Source: an uncultured Lachnospiraceae bacterium
Lineage (GTDB): Bacteria; Bacillota; Clostridia; Lachnospirales; Lachnospiraceae
Reading direction: 5' to 3'
Assembly (NCBI GenBank): GCA_902489645.1
Contig: CABUAW010000066.1
Span: 1 to 13,184 of the forward strand
DNA: 13,184 nt
This document shows positions 1-7,353 of this stretch, piece by piece. The translations under genes were made by a program, and so were the position numbers. The notes under the pieces are model-generated. The model did no database searches, had not been told where the DNA came from, and saw nothing but the letters and a program-made list of their open reading frames with translations. Position 1 is the stretch's first letter; each line of letters starts with the position of its first letter.

Positions 1-593
1 TCAAATCCAAGCAAATAATAATTTTCATCATCCCAGGTCAAAACCCACGGACTAATGCAGTAAAAAACGCCGTTTTTTCTCAGCCGCATTTCCTTCGGCA
101 CCGCCCATTCAAAATACTGGAAACGAATTTTTACATTTTCCGAAATCGCGGTATGTATTTTATCCACATTATAATAAATACTTTCATTCATCGTTTTAAT
201 ACGGTTGGCCACATAGACCTGCCGCTGGAGCTGTCTCGCCTCATAATGACTGGCCAACCCCTCCAGCTTTCGAATCAGTTCCCCCGATTTCTTTGCCGTA
301 ATAAATTTTGACGCCTGAACCGTATCTACCAGCAGCTTTAACTCCGCCAGCTCAAAATCCCGCTTTCCCAGATAATATCCGGCCGGAGCATCCTTGCGCA
401 GAATAATATCCATCCCGAAGGTCCGCAACGTTTCTATGTCCGCATAAATGCTCTTTCGTTCCGCCTGGATGCCGTAACGTCCCAGCTCGCCAATCAAATC
501 CGGCATCGTCAGCGGATGCTTTTCATCGCTGCGCTCTAAGAAGGCCCGCATCAGATATAAAATTTTTATCTTCTGATTCTGTAACTTTGCCAT
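1..593 (-). CDS. WYL-domain HTH transcriptional regulator (3' part cut by window edge)
   Basis: The frame opens with ATG at 593 and runs off the window at base 1, giving 197 residues. They begin MAKLQNQKIKILYLMRAF, followed by a winged-helix (HTH_11-like) region: LIGELGRYGI at about 33-42, then RKSIYADIETLRTFGMDI at about 46-63. A linker follows (GYYLGKRDFELAELKLLVDT). The visible C-terminal part (IRFQYFEW, then YCISPWVLTWDDENYYLLGF) is the start of a WYL domain. Such proteins are cytoplasmic DNA-binding regulators of about 300 residues, often autoregulatory, whose WYL domain senses a ligand or nucleic acid. An AAGAGG ribosome binding site lies at 605-610, 11 nt from the ATG, and a good promoter lies at 622-650. 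The target genes cannot be told from this window. The family call is firm; the C-terminal third is outside the window. Confidence 0.9.
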   Translation of the reverse strand, partial: MAKLQNQKIKILYLMRAFLERSDEKHPLTMPDLIGELGRYGIQAERKSIYADIETLRTFGMDIILRKDAPAGYYLGKRDFELAELKLLVDTVQASKFITAKKSGELIRKLEGLASHYEARQLQRQVYVANRIKTMNESIYYNVDKIHTAISENVKIRFQYFEWAVPKEMRLRKNGVFYCISPWVLTWDDENYYLLGF

Positions 594-621
594 ATTCCGT
601 TCAACCTCTTCATTACAGATA

Positions 622-650
622 ATTATATCAATGTCCCATAAAAAGGACAA
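622..650 (-). promoter_or_regulatory. Promoter of the WYL regulator gene, with overlapping inverted repeat
   Basis: On the minus strand, -35 TTGTCC (645-650) and a perfect -10 TATAAT (622-627) are separated by 17 bp. The -10 is about 29 nt from the start codon. The arms TGTCC (632-636) and GGACA (645-649) form an inverted repeat that covers the -35 box and part of the spacer, a sensible place for an autoregulatory operator. The promoter call rests on sequence match; operator function is inference. Confidence 0.7.
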
Positions 651-659
651 TGATTTTAT

Positions 660-703
660 AAACAAACCCCCGAAAGTTAAACAAAAAATTTAACTATCGG
701 GGG
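660..703 (-). terminator. Rho-independent terminator of the MATE-DegV-YkgJ operon
   Basis: The arms CCCCCGA (667-673) and TCGGGGG (697-703) pair. After one A/A mismatch, AGTTAAA (675-681) pairs with TTTAACT (689-695) around a 7-nt A-rich loop. Read on the minus strand, the stem is followed by TTTGTTTAT. It lies 25 bp beyond the stop of the cysteine-cluster gene and just before the WYL promoter, separating the two units. The T-tract is interrupted by a G, so efficiency may be moderate. Confidence 0.8.
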
Positions 704-728
704 CAATTCAACGCTCCATTAAAATTCT

Positions 729-1397
729 TCATTCCATGAGAATATTATGAAACAGTTTTTCCACTTTCATTATACGTTCTTCAAACAGCGCATAAAAATC
801 GCCGTCCGCCGGAAAAGGCTCCATATAAAATTTCTGTAAAATGTATAAGCTCACCTGCCGCCGCAGGCCATCATCATTTTTTTCATCCAGCTTTTCCTGA
901 ATATTTTTAAGGAAATAATGCCAACGGCTGATAAAGGCTTCCTGCCGTTTAAGCTCCGGTTCCTCCAGCCATTTTTTAATTTTCACCTTGGCCGGACGGG
1001 TGTTTTTACATTCATGAACCTGCAGAAAATATTTAAAAGAATTTTCCTCATAATAACGTCCCAGAGGAAACAGCCGGCAGATTCCCGGGCGAAAATCGTG
1101 GACGGCGCACCGGTTGTGTGCATCCAGAAAGGCGCAGCTATCGGTCGTTTCCGTCATTTTCAGATTCGGCAGGATGATTCCGTCCACCACATTCAGTTCA
1201 ATTGTATCTTTCATAAGTTCTTCAAAGGTACGGCCAAGCCGCACCGTCAATCGGAAGATATCCAACGGGTCAAGGATAATACTCTTTCCCATTCCCCGGC
1301 AGCAGCTTCCGCAGCCGCTGCATCCGGCTTTTACCATATCGCCGGAATCATAATATTTTCCATCGGAAATATCCGCCATATCTACATATCTTTTCAT
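729..1397 (-). CDS. YkgJ-family cysteine cluster (zinc/iron-chelating) protein
   Basis: The product is a 222-residue soluble protein of the CxxCxxCC family (Pfam zinc- or iron-chelating domain). The key cluster is CSGCGSCC at residues 26-33. A second group is C88 and C97 in DSCAFLDAHNRCAVHDFRPGI, C107 in the following CRLFP, and C130. Together these give the eight-cysteine metal-binding pattern expected of the family. There is no signal peptide or membrane segment. The ATG at 1397 is 3 bp beyond the DegV stop codon, with AAGGT at 1408-1412 as ribosome binding site, so translation is probably coupled to DegV. It is the last gene of a MATE-DegV-YkgJ operon that ends in the hairpin at 667-703. 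The biochemical role of the family is poorly known; some members are linked to metal handling or protein modification. The family call is firm and the function unknown. Confidence 0.88.
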   Translation of the reverse strand: MKRYVDMADISDGKYYDSGDMVKAGCSGCGSCCRGMGKSIILDPLDIFRLTVRLGRTFEELMKDTIELNVVDGIILPNLKMTETTDSCAFLDAHNRCAVHDFRPGICRLFPLGRYYEENSFKYFLQVHECKNTRPAKVKIKKWLEEPELKRQEAFISRWHYFLKNIQEKLDEKNDDGLRRQVSLYILQKFYMEPFPADGDFYALFEERIMKVEKLFHNILME

Positions 1398-1400
1398 ACG

Positions 1401-2264
1401 CTACAATACCTTATAAAAACCGATACCTCTGGCTTCCGGCCCGGTGTGGGTCGCAATGCTGCAGCCCAGATTCCCATAGACCACATCAAATCCCGGAAAG
1501 GCCTCTGACACTTCCAGACGCCATGCTTTAGCATCCTCCGCATTTCGGAAGGAGCCTGCCGTACCCACCCGGACTTTTGACATATCCGCTCCATTTAAAC
1601 GTTCCTTAAAATCATTTCTCAGCGCTTCAATTAATTTGGCATGACACCGTTTCATTCCCCGGGCTTTTGCATAAGCATCCAGGCGGTCTCCCTGTATGGA
1701 AAGAATCGGTTTGATATTAAGAACGCTGCCGATGGCTGCGGCCGCCGGTGTAATCCGCCCGCCTTTTTTTAAAAATTCCAACGTATCTACCGCAATATAG
1801 ATACTGGCATCATAAGCCGCCGCTTCCAGGGCATTTTTTATCTCAAGGGCGTTCTTCCCTTCATTTGCCAGCTTTAAAGCATCCAACACGGAAGCATACT
1901 GGGTTACCGCAATCCGGTGATTATCCGCAACCTGAACCCGGCCGTCATAATCCTCGGCTAATATTATGGCGCTGGCACATGAATTACTTAAACCACTGGA
2001 CATCGGAATATAAACAAGTTCATCATAGCCTCCGTCCAGAACCCTGTCCCATAAATCCATCACGTCGCCCGGAGACGGCTGGGATGTCGTAATATCTCCG
2101 CCACTCATTTGACTTTGAAAAAACGCTTCCTGGGTCAGATTCACACCTTCATAATATGTTTTACCATCAATCACCACCGGCATGGGCACAACAAATACAC
2201 CAAGTTCTCTGCCCAGCTCTGCCGTGATACCGCTGTTACTGTCCGTCACAACCGCTGTTTTCAT
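1401..2264 (-). CDS. DegV family fatty-acid-binding protein
   Basis: The product is 287 residues, the usual DegV length. DegV/FakB proteins bind a fatty acid; FakB members present it to the kinase FakA for phosphorylation and entry into phospholipid synthesis. Family marks are VVTDSNSG at 5-12, the TTSQPSP loop at 59-65, the SSGLSNS lipid-carboxylate loop at 89-95, DTLEFLKKGGRI at 160-171 and HTGPEARG near the end (273-280). The frame is open upstream to 2345, but the start at 2264 is preferred: it has a very strong GGGAGGGA site at 2271-2278, begins MKTAVVTDS as the family does, and lies 16 nt after the MATE stop, whereas the longer version would overlap that gene. It is the middle gene of the operon. 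Whether it acts as a FakB needs a fakA elsewhere; none is in the window. Confidence 0.93.
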   Translation of the reverse strand: MKTAVVTDSNSGITAELGRELGVFVVPMPVVIDGKTYYEGVNLTQEAFFQSQMSGGDITTSQPSPGDVMDLWDRVLDGGYDELVYIPMSSGLSNSCASAIILAEDYDGRVQVADNHRIAVTQYASVLDALKLANEGKNALEIKNALEAAAYDASIYIAVDTLEFLKKGGRITPAAAAIGSVLNIKPILSIQGDRLDAYAKARGMKRCHAKLIEALRNDFKERLNGADMSKVRVGTAGSFRNAEDAKAWRLEVSEAFPGFDVVYGNLGCSIATHTGPEARGIGFYKVL

Positions 2265-2280
2265 TTGCAATCCCTCCCAA

Positions 2281-3666
2281 TTATACTGTTGCCGGCCGAA
2301 TCTGTTTTCCGATTCGCCTTCTGGCCCATACGAAACATATGACATGGGCTATAAACGTTACAATCCACGTTACCGGATAAGAATAATAGACCATCTGTAC
2401 ATTGTGAAATTCCGGTATCTGAAAAACTGTCGCCAACCAGAGAATACGGAGTCCGCAGGCCCCGATGGTGGACACAATCATCGGCATAATCGAATAACCG
2501 ATTCCCCTCAGACTTCCAACCATAACATCCATCATTCCGCAGAGCGCATAGGTTGCAGCAATCACATGCAGACGCACCATTCCCGCCGCAATGACTTCCG
2601 GACTGGATGAATAAACGCCAAGTAATGAATTTCCAAAAATAACACAGGCATTGCCCATAACAAGCCCGACCACAATCGCACAAATTTCTCCGTCAAGAAG
2701 AATACGGTTAATTCGACCGGTTTTCCCGGCGCCCATGTTCTGGCTCGTAAATGAAATCGTTGCCTGATGAAAGGCATTCATGGACACATAGACAAAGCCC
2801 TCAATATTGGCCGCCGCCGAATTACCCGCAACAATGGTCGCCCCGAAAATATTTACGGACGATTGAATCATGACATTGGACAACGCAAACACAATCCCCT
2901 GAAAGCCGGCCGGCAAACCAATTTTCAAAATTTTCTGTAACTTATCTTTATAGATATGAAGTTTTGACGGCATTAACTGAATACCGCCCTTTTCCTTCAT
3001 CAAACACCGAAATACCAGACCGCCGGACACTGTCTCGGAAATGACGGTCGCCAATGCAACCCCGGCGACGTCCAGACGGCAGACGATAACAAAAAAGAGA
3101 TTTAAAATAACGTTAATGATTCCGGCCTCCGTCAAATACAGCAGCGGACGGCGCGTATCTCCTACCGCCCTTAAAATCGCGCTGCCAAAGTTGTAGACCA
3201 TCACAGCCGGCATCCCGACAAAATAAATCCGAAGATATAATGTGGCCAGGCCAAGCACTTCCTGGGGCGCCTGCATCCATACAAGAAGCACATGGGCGCT
3301 GACGATTCCGCCAACCATTAAAAAAAGACCGCTGAATATACTCAGAAGCATGGCCGTATGAACCGTTTCTGTCAAATCCTTTTCCTGCTTTGCGCCATAA
3401 CACAGGCCGGTCAGTACATTGACTCCGACCGATAAACCGATGAACAGATTGGTCAGCAAATTAATCAGGGCCGTATTTGAACCTACGGCCGCCAGTGAAT
3501 TATCTCCGGCAAAACGTCCGACCACCACAATATCCGCCGCATTAAACAATAACTGAAGAACACTGGAGCAGACCAGCGGTATGGCAAATATCAGCATCTT
3601 TTTCATGATGGGACCGCTGCACATATCCATCTCAAATCTTTTTTCCTGTTTTTCTTCCACAATCAA
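2281..3666 (-). CDS. MATE family efflux transporter (first copy)
   Basis: The product is a 461-residue, 12-helix inner membrane transporter of the MATE family, which exports drugs or metabolites against Na+ or H+. The N-terminal half carries MLIFAIPLVCSSVLQLLFNAADIVVVGRFAG, typical of the Clostridia MATE subgroup. The second half repeats the fold with GLPAGFQGIVFALSNVMIQ and a conserved SFTSQNMGAGK segment at about 307-317. The start is uncertain: the frame opens at a TTG at 3666 with only weak purine-rich upstream sequence (GAGAAG). A GTG at 3660 and an ATG at 3630 (MDMCSGP) are alternatives. Related proteins usually have a short KRFEMDMCSGP-like head, which favours a start upstream of 3630. 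It is the first gene of the operon with DegV and the cysteine-cluster protein, expressed from the promoter at 3715-3743. The substrate is not predictable. Confidence 0.92.
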   Translation of the reverse strand: MIVEEKQEKRFEMDMCSGPIMKKMLIFAIPLVCSSVLQLLFNAADIVVVGRFAGDNSLAAVGSNTALINLLTNLFIGLSVGVNVLTGLCYGAKQEKDLTETVHTAMLLSIFSGLFLMVGGIVSAHVLLVWMQAPQEVLGLATLYLRIYFVGMPAVMVYNFGSAILRAVGDTRRPLLYLTEAGIINVILNLFFVIVCRLDVAGVALATVISETVSGGLVFRCLMKEKGGIQLMPSKLHIYKDKLQKILKIGLPAGFQGIVFALSNVMIQSSVNIFGATIVAGNSAAANIEGFVYVSMNAFHQATISFTSQNMGAGKTGRINRILLDGEICAIVVGLVMGNACVIFGNSLLGVYSSSPEVIAAGMVRLHVIAATYALCGMMDVMVGSLRGIGYSIMPMIVSTIGACGLRILWLATVFQIPEFHNVQMVYYSYPVTWIVTFIAHVICFVWARRRIGKQIRPATV

Positions 3667-3686
3667 TCATCTTCTCATTTTTATTT

Positions 3687-3705
3687 AGCTTTTCGACGAA
3701 AGGCT
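3687..3705. repeat. 19-bp near-perfect inverted repeat just downstream of the MATE operon promoter
   Basis: The arms AGCTTTTCG (3687-3695) and CGAAAGGCT (3697-3705) flank a single central base, with one mismatch between arms. With the -10 at 3715-3720, transcription would start near 3708, so the repeat lies at about +3 to +21. That is a classic repressor roadblock position. A TetR- or MarR-type operator for the transporter is plausible, but no cognate regulator is adjacent. Confidence 0.45.
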
Positions 3706-3714
3706 ACAATGCTT

Positions 3715-3743
3715 ATGATAGCACTTTTAATTCGACCTGTCAC
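3715..3743 (-). promoter_or_regulatory. Promoter of the MATE-DegV-YkgJ operon
   Basis: On the minus strand, -35 GTGACA (3738-3743) and -10 TATCAT (3715-3720) are separated by 17 bp, each one base off consensus. It lies between the aspS terminator and the first MATE gene, leaving a leader of about 40 nt. Confidence 0.6.
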
Positions 3744-3755
3744 CCGATTATTTTT

Positions 3756-3799
3756 AAAAAAATGAGGACCGTCCAATCCTCTGTGATATGGCGGCCCTC
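3756..3799 (-). terminator. Rho-independent terminator of aspS
   Basis: The arms CGGCCCTC (3792-3799) and GAGGACCG (3764-3771, one G-U pair) can form a stem, followed on the minus strand by seven T residues (3756-3762) after one A. An alternative shorter GAGGA/TCCTC stem gives the same end point. It begins 24 bp after the aspS stop codon and insulates aspS from the MATE operon. Confidence 0.8.
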
Positions 3800-3822
3800 A
3801 ATCGGTACATCTGCTTATTTTA

Positions 3823-5568
3823 TTAATCTCTGACTTTAATATGCGCTTCACGAAGCTGTTTTTCGGTCACTTCATTTGGAGCGCCGCACATTAAATCCTG
3901 GGCATTGCTGTTCATTGGAAATGCAATGACTTCCCGGATATTTTCTTCATTCCGAAGCAGCATAATCATCCGGTCAATCCCCGGCGCCATTCCCGCATGC
4001 GGCGGAGCGCCAAACTGAAATGCATTGTAAAGCGCACCAAATTTTTCTTTCAACGTTTCCTCATCATAACCTGCGATTTCAAAGGCTTTTACCATAATAT
4101 CCAAATCATGGTTTCGCACGGCTCCCGAAGATAATTCCACACCGTTGCATACAATATCATACTGGTAAGCCAAAACCTCCAGCGGTTCCTTCGTCTGTAA
4201 AGCTTCCAGACCGCCCTGCGGCATGGAAAATGGATTATGGGTAAAACCGATTTCCTTTGTCTCTTCATCCACCTCATACATTGGGAAATCATTGATATAG
4301 CAGAAACGGTAAGCCTTTTCTTCCAGCAGATTCATCCGTTTTCCCAATTCGTCACGAATTTGCCCCGCATATTTGCAGGCCAGTTTTTCCGACGCTGCGA
4401 TAAAGAAAATCGTATCCCCGGCAGAGAGCCCTGCGATTTCGGCCAGCTCCTTTTTCATATCCTCCGGAATAAATTTATCAATCGGTCCTTTATAGCTCAT
4501 ATCTTCTAAAACTTCCAGATACCCAAGACCGCTCATGCCGATTTCCATAGCAAATTTCAAAAGCTTTTCATGGAAGCCTTTGGACAAATCCCCATGAACC
4601 CGAATGGCCCGAACCGTTTTCTTATGGAACGGTTTAAACGTACATCTCTGGAAAAATCCGGTCACATCGATAATGCGCAGCGGATTGCGAAGGTCCGGTT
4701 TATCCGTACCGAATTCCAGCATCGCCTGTTTATAGCTGATAACCGGGAACGGAGCTTCCGTCACCGCATATCCCTCCGGTGCAAAGGCTTTAAAGGTTTC
4801 TGCAAGGACTTCCTCTCCAACCTTAAATACATCCTCCTGGTCCGCAAAGCTCATTTCAAAATCCAACTGATAGAACTCGCCCGGTGAACGGTCAGCCCGG
4901 GCATCCTCGTCACGAAAACACGGTGCAATCTGATAATATTTGTCAAAACCGGCCGCCATCAAAAGCTGCTTATACTGCTGCGGCGCCTGCGGCAGCGCAT
5001 AAAACTTTCCTTTGTGAACACGGGACGGAACAATATAATCTCTGGCGCCCTCCGGCGAAGAAGCGCAAAGAATCGGCGTCTGAATTTCCGTAAATCCCAT
5101 AGCCTCCATCTTATTTCGAAGAAAACGGATGACTTTGGAACGGAATAAAATATTATCTTTCACCTTTTGATTTCTCAAATCGAGATACCGGTATCTCAGA
5201 CGGACGTCCTCGCGAATGTCCTTAGAGGTTGTAATTTCAAAAGGCAAATCCCGGTAAACCTTTCCGAGAATCTCCACCTTGTGAACTTCCAGTTCAATCG
5301 TTCCCGTTGCAATCTTCGGGTTATACGTTTCCTCGTCACGCTCCGTAATCACGCCCTCCACGGCGAGGCACTGTTCCTTACGGATGCCTTTAAATAAATC
5401 TGTATTTCTGAATACGACCTGAACGACTCCATACATATCTCTCAAATCAACAAAAGATACACCGCCGTGGTCACGGATATTTTCAACCCATCCGGCCAGT
5501 TTCACTTCCGTACCGATATCACTCTCACTTACCTGGTTCATTGTTTTCGTGCGATAAAGATTTGACAT
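3823..5568 (-). CDS. aspS: Aspartate--tRNA ligase (AspRS), probably non-discriminating
   Basis: The product is 581 residues, a full-length bacterial-type class II AspRS. The N-terminal OB-fold anticodon-binding domain holds LAGWVENIRDHGGVSF at about 24-39. The catalytic core has the flipping loop SSPEGARDY at 170-178, motif 2 FRDEDARAD at 218-226, QLDFEMSF at 234-241, the bacterial GAD insertion in the middle, and motif 3 GIDRMIMLL starting at 530. The loop RSPGEFYQLD replaces the commoner RQPEFTQID, a variant also found in other anaerobes. His34 in RDHGG matches the residue linked to relaxed Asp/Asn tRNA recognition in a characterised non-discriminating AspRS (from memory). The start at 5568 has a GGAAGAAGG site just upstream. 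The gene is alone in its unit, controlled by a T-box leader with an Asn specifier and ended by the terminator at 3756-3799. The enzyme identity is certain; the dual tRNA specificity is inference. Confidence 0.98.
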   Translation of the reverse strand: MSNLYRTKTMNQVSESDIGTEVKLAGWVENIRDHGGVSFVDLRDMYGVVQVVFRNTDLFKGIRKEQCLAVEGVITERDEETYNPKIATGTIELEVHKVEILGKVYRDLPFEITTSKDIREDVRLRYRYLDLRNQKVKDNILFRSKVIRFLRNKMEAMGFTEIQTPILCASSPEGARDYIVPSRVHKGKFYALPQAPQQYKQLLMAAGFDKYYQIAPCFRDEDARADRSPGEFYQLDFEMSFADQEDVFKVGEEVLAETFKAFAPEGYAVTEAPFPVISYKQAMLEFGTDKPDLRNPLRIIDVTGFFQRCTFKPFHKKTVRAIRVHGDLSKGFHEKLLKFAMEIGMSGLGYLEVLEDMSYKGPIDKFIPEDMKKELAEIAGLSAGDTIFFIAASEKLACKYAGQIRDELGKRMNLLEEKAYRFCYINDFPMYEVDEETKEIGFTHNPFSMPQGGLEALQTKEPLEVLAYQYDIVCNGVELSSGAVRNHDLDIMVKAFEIAGYDEETLKEKFGALYNAFQFGAPPHAGMAPGIDRMIMLLRNEENIREVIAFPMNSNAQDLMCGAPNEVTEKQLREAHIKVRD

Positions 5569-5642
5569 TTTCCTTCTTCCTTTCTGCTCTGTTCATTCTT
5601 GGACTGTGTTCAAAAAAGGACTGTGTGGAGCCGGACTGCAAT

Positions 5643-5685
5643 AAAAAAAACTGCTCATCCTGAAATCTCTTTCAGGACGAACAGT
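5643..5685 (-). terminator. T-box attenuator terminator hairpin
   Basis: The arms ACTGCTCATCCTGAAA (5650-5665) and TTTCAGGACGAACAGT (5670-5685) are nearly fully complementary, with a 4-nt loop. On the minus strand the stem is followed by eight T residues (5643-5650, the first of them pairing in the stem). It forms when tRNA is charged and stops transcription 74 nt before aspS. It can also stop any readthrough from the upstream MATE gene. Confidence 0.95.
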
Positions 5686-5901
5686 GTATATCCGCGGTAC
5701 CACCTGACTTACTGTCATAATAACAGTCACCTTCATGACCTGCTGTTTTAACGTTCAGCTCACGGCGCCCCTACTAACCCATACGGACTTTCAGTTTGCA
5801 GCTGATAGAGTGTTATTCCTGCAAATTCACTTTACGGGCCTCTCACCATCCCCCGCTCTCTGGAAACGATAATTTACAGTACTTCTCTCCGTCATCGCTT
5901 T
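5643..5901 (-). promoter_or_regulatory. T-box riboswitch leader of aspS with Asn (AAC) specifier
   Basis: The leader is complete on the minus strand. Stem I shows the helix CTGTAAATT (5871-5879) with AATTTGCAG (5819-5827), an AGUA/GAA loop E motif (5880-5883 and 5816-5818), the distal AGAGAG (5856-5861) and GGTGAGA (5841-5847) elements, and the specifier loop. After GAA, the specifier triplet is AAC at 5812-5814 (Asn codon), followed by the usual A and the CUCU strand. The T-box core CAGGTGGTACCGCGG is at 5692-5706; its UGGU bulge pairs with the ACCA-like or GCCA end of an uncharged tRNA (U-G wobble for G73). The terminator follows at 5643-5685. Uncharged tRNA binding favours the antiterminator and aspS expression. 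The T-box identity is certain; reading AAC as the specifier is strongly supported by register with the loop E motif. Confidence 0.95.
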
Positions 5902-5907
5902 TTGAGA

Positions 5908-5936
5908 ATTCTATACCTATACTTTAAATTTGTCAA
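5908..5936 (-). promoter_or_regulatory. Promoter of the aspS T-box leader
   Basis: A consensus -35 TTGACA (5931-5936) and -10 TAGAAT (5908-5913) have a 17-bp spacer on the minus strand. Transcription should begin near 5901, just before Stem I. The -35 box lies in an AT-rich inverted repeat (AAATTT arms at 5926-5931 and 5942-5947). It starts only 10 bp after the stop codon of the upstream MATE gene. Confidence 0.85.
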
Positions 5937-5945
5937 GTGATAAAT

Positions 5946-7310
5946 TTAATTTTGTTTGTGCTGTTTCTTTTTATATGCATGCAGATGAAGGATGTAGCAT
6001 ACCGAAAAGAATACAATGCCGTAAACCGAAGCCGCCGGAACCGCCAGACCGATATCAACCAATGTGGCGCCCGGTTTCAGGCTGAATAAATAGGATAATG
6101 GCACTCTGACCAGAAAAGAAGCCGTAATTCCCTGGAGCATTACGGGCATGGTTTTTCCGTGGCCATTAAAAAAGCCAATGAAACTGAAAACAATACAGGT
6201 CAGTATCGCCTCCGAACTGTAGCCTTTCAAATATTCCGCAGATTTAGCAATGTATTCCGGATTTGACGTAAACAAAGCCGAAGGCACATCGCCCCGGAAA
6301 AAAGCAATGGAAAAAATAAAAACACCGATAATAACGCCAATGCCCATTCCCGTGTACATGGCTTTTCGCGCCCGGTCTTCCCGTCCGGCCCCCACATTCT
6401 GTCCGACGAAAGCCGACATAGACTGCATCAGCGACGACGGTACGAGCATGACAAAGGCAATGACCTTCTGGGCAATGCCATACCCGGAAGAAGCTTCCAG
6501 CCCAATACCGTTAATAATGGCGCAGAGAATCAAAAAAGAGATATTTGTCAGCAATTCCTGAAAAGCGATAGGTACGCCCGTCTGCAAAAAGAACAGAATT
6601 TCTCTGTGAAAGCCGATATCCTTTCTGGACATGGTGAAGGGCAGGTTTTGACGCCGGATAATCACCCATGAGAGGACAACACTGACGGCCTGAGCCAGAA
6701 TCGTCGCCAGAGCCGATCCGGCCACATTCATGTGAAAAACAGCCACAAAAAGCAAATCCCCGACGATATTTGTCACACAGGCAATGGCTACGAAAATTAA
6801 AGGCAGTCTGGAGTTTCCCAGTCCTCTGAAAATACCGCTGATAACATTGTAAGCCACAACAAACACAATGCCCGCACCGCAAATCCGAATATAAACCACC
6901 GTCAAATCAAAGGCGGCCTCCGGTGCATTTAACCAGGAGGAAAAGACCGGTGCAAAGGCCAGAAGAAGCGCCATCAAAACGACAGACAGCAGCGAAAAAA
7001 AGCATACCGCTCCGCCAATAACCTTTCCGATTCTTTCCGGCTTACGTTCCCCTAAAAAACGGCTGATGACAACCGTCACGCCCATCGTCAGACTTGTAAT
7101 GACAAAGGTCACCAGATTAATAATATTACTTCCCGTCGCTACTCCCGATATACCCGCGTCCGTTCCAAACTGTCCTACAACCAGCAGGTCCACCGCGCCA
7201 TACATGGCCTGCAGCACAAGAGCGCCCAAAACCGGTATCATAAAACGCAGCAGTTTTCCGGCAATACCTCCCTGTGTGAAATCATCGGACAAACTATTTT
7301 CTCTACTCAT
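5946..7310 (-). CDS. MATE family efflux transporter (second, divergent copy)
   Basis: The product is a 454-residue, 12-helix MATE transporter, a different subgroup from the one at 2281-3666. After a polar head (MSRENSLSDDFTQGGIAGKL) come FMIPVLGALVLQAMYGAVDLLVVGQFG, GVTVVISRFLGERK, and in the second half TGVPIAFQELLTNISFLI and SAFVGQNVGAGREDRARK. The C-terminus ends in a basic HLHAYKKKQHKQN tail. The frame is open back to 7382, but the start at 7310 is chosen: it has GGGAG eight nt upstream, and the predicted promoter (7354-7382) would lie inside any longer version. The gene is monocistronic, and no terminator is seen between its stop and the aspS promoter. The substrate is unknown. Confidence 0.93.
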   Translation of the reverse strand: MSRENSLSDDFTQGGIAGKLLRFMIPVLGALVLQAMYGAVDLLVVGQFGTDAGISGVATGSNIINLVTFVITSLTMGVTVVISRFLGERKPERIGKVIGGAVCFFSLLSVVLMALLLAFAPVFSSWLNAPEAAFDLTVVYIRICGAGIVFVVAYNVISGIFRGLGNSRLPLIFVAIACVTNIVGDLLFVAVFHMNVAGSALATILAQAVSVVLSWVIIRRQNLPFTMSRKDIGFHREILFFLQTGVPIAFQELLTNISFLILCAIINGIGLEASSGYGIAQKVIAFVMLVPSSLMQSMSAFVGQNVGAGREDRARKAMYTGMGIGVIIGVFIFSIAFFRGDVPSALFTSNPEYIAKSAEYLKGYSSEAILTCIVFSFIGFFNGHGKTMPVMLQGITASFLVRVPLSYLFSLKPGATLVDIGLAVPAASVYGIVFFSVCYILHLHAYKKKQHKQN

Positions 7311-7353
7311 TATTTTATCTCCCACCTGTTCTTTTCGTTGAATCCAGTGGTAG

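Noticed and set aside
918..1508. Long plus-strand open frame (196 aa) across the cysteine-cluster and DegV genes
   Set aside because: It is antisense to two genes with clear family motifs, lacks recognisable motifs and has no ribosome binding site. It is a shadow frame.
5601..5638. Short direct repeats of GGACTGTGT / GGACTG between the T-box terminator and aspS
   Set aside because: Only two full 9-bp units and one partial; too short to call a functional repeat, and probably unpaired mRNA leader.
2281..7310. Two MATE genes flanking aspS as a recent tandem duplication
   Set aside because: Their N-terminal halves and conserved loops differ clearly and they have separate promoters, so they are separate subfamilies rather than a recent duplicate.
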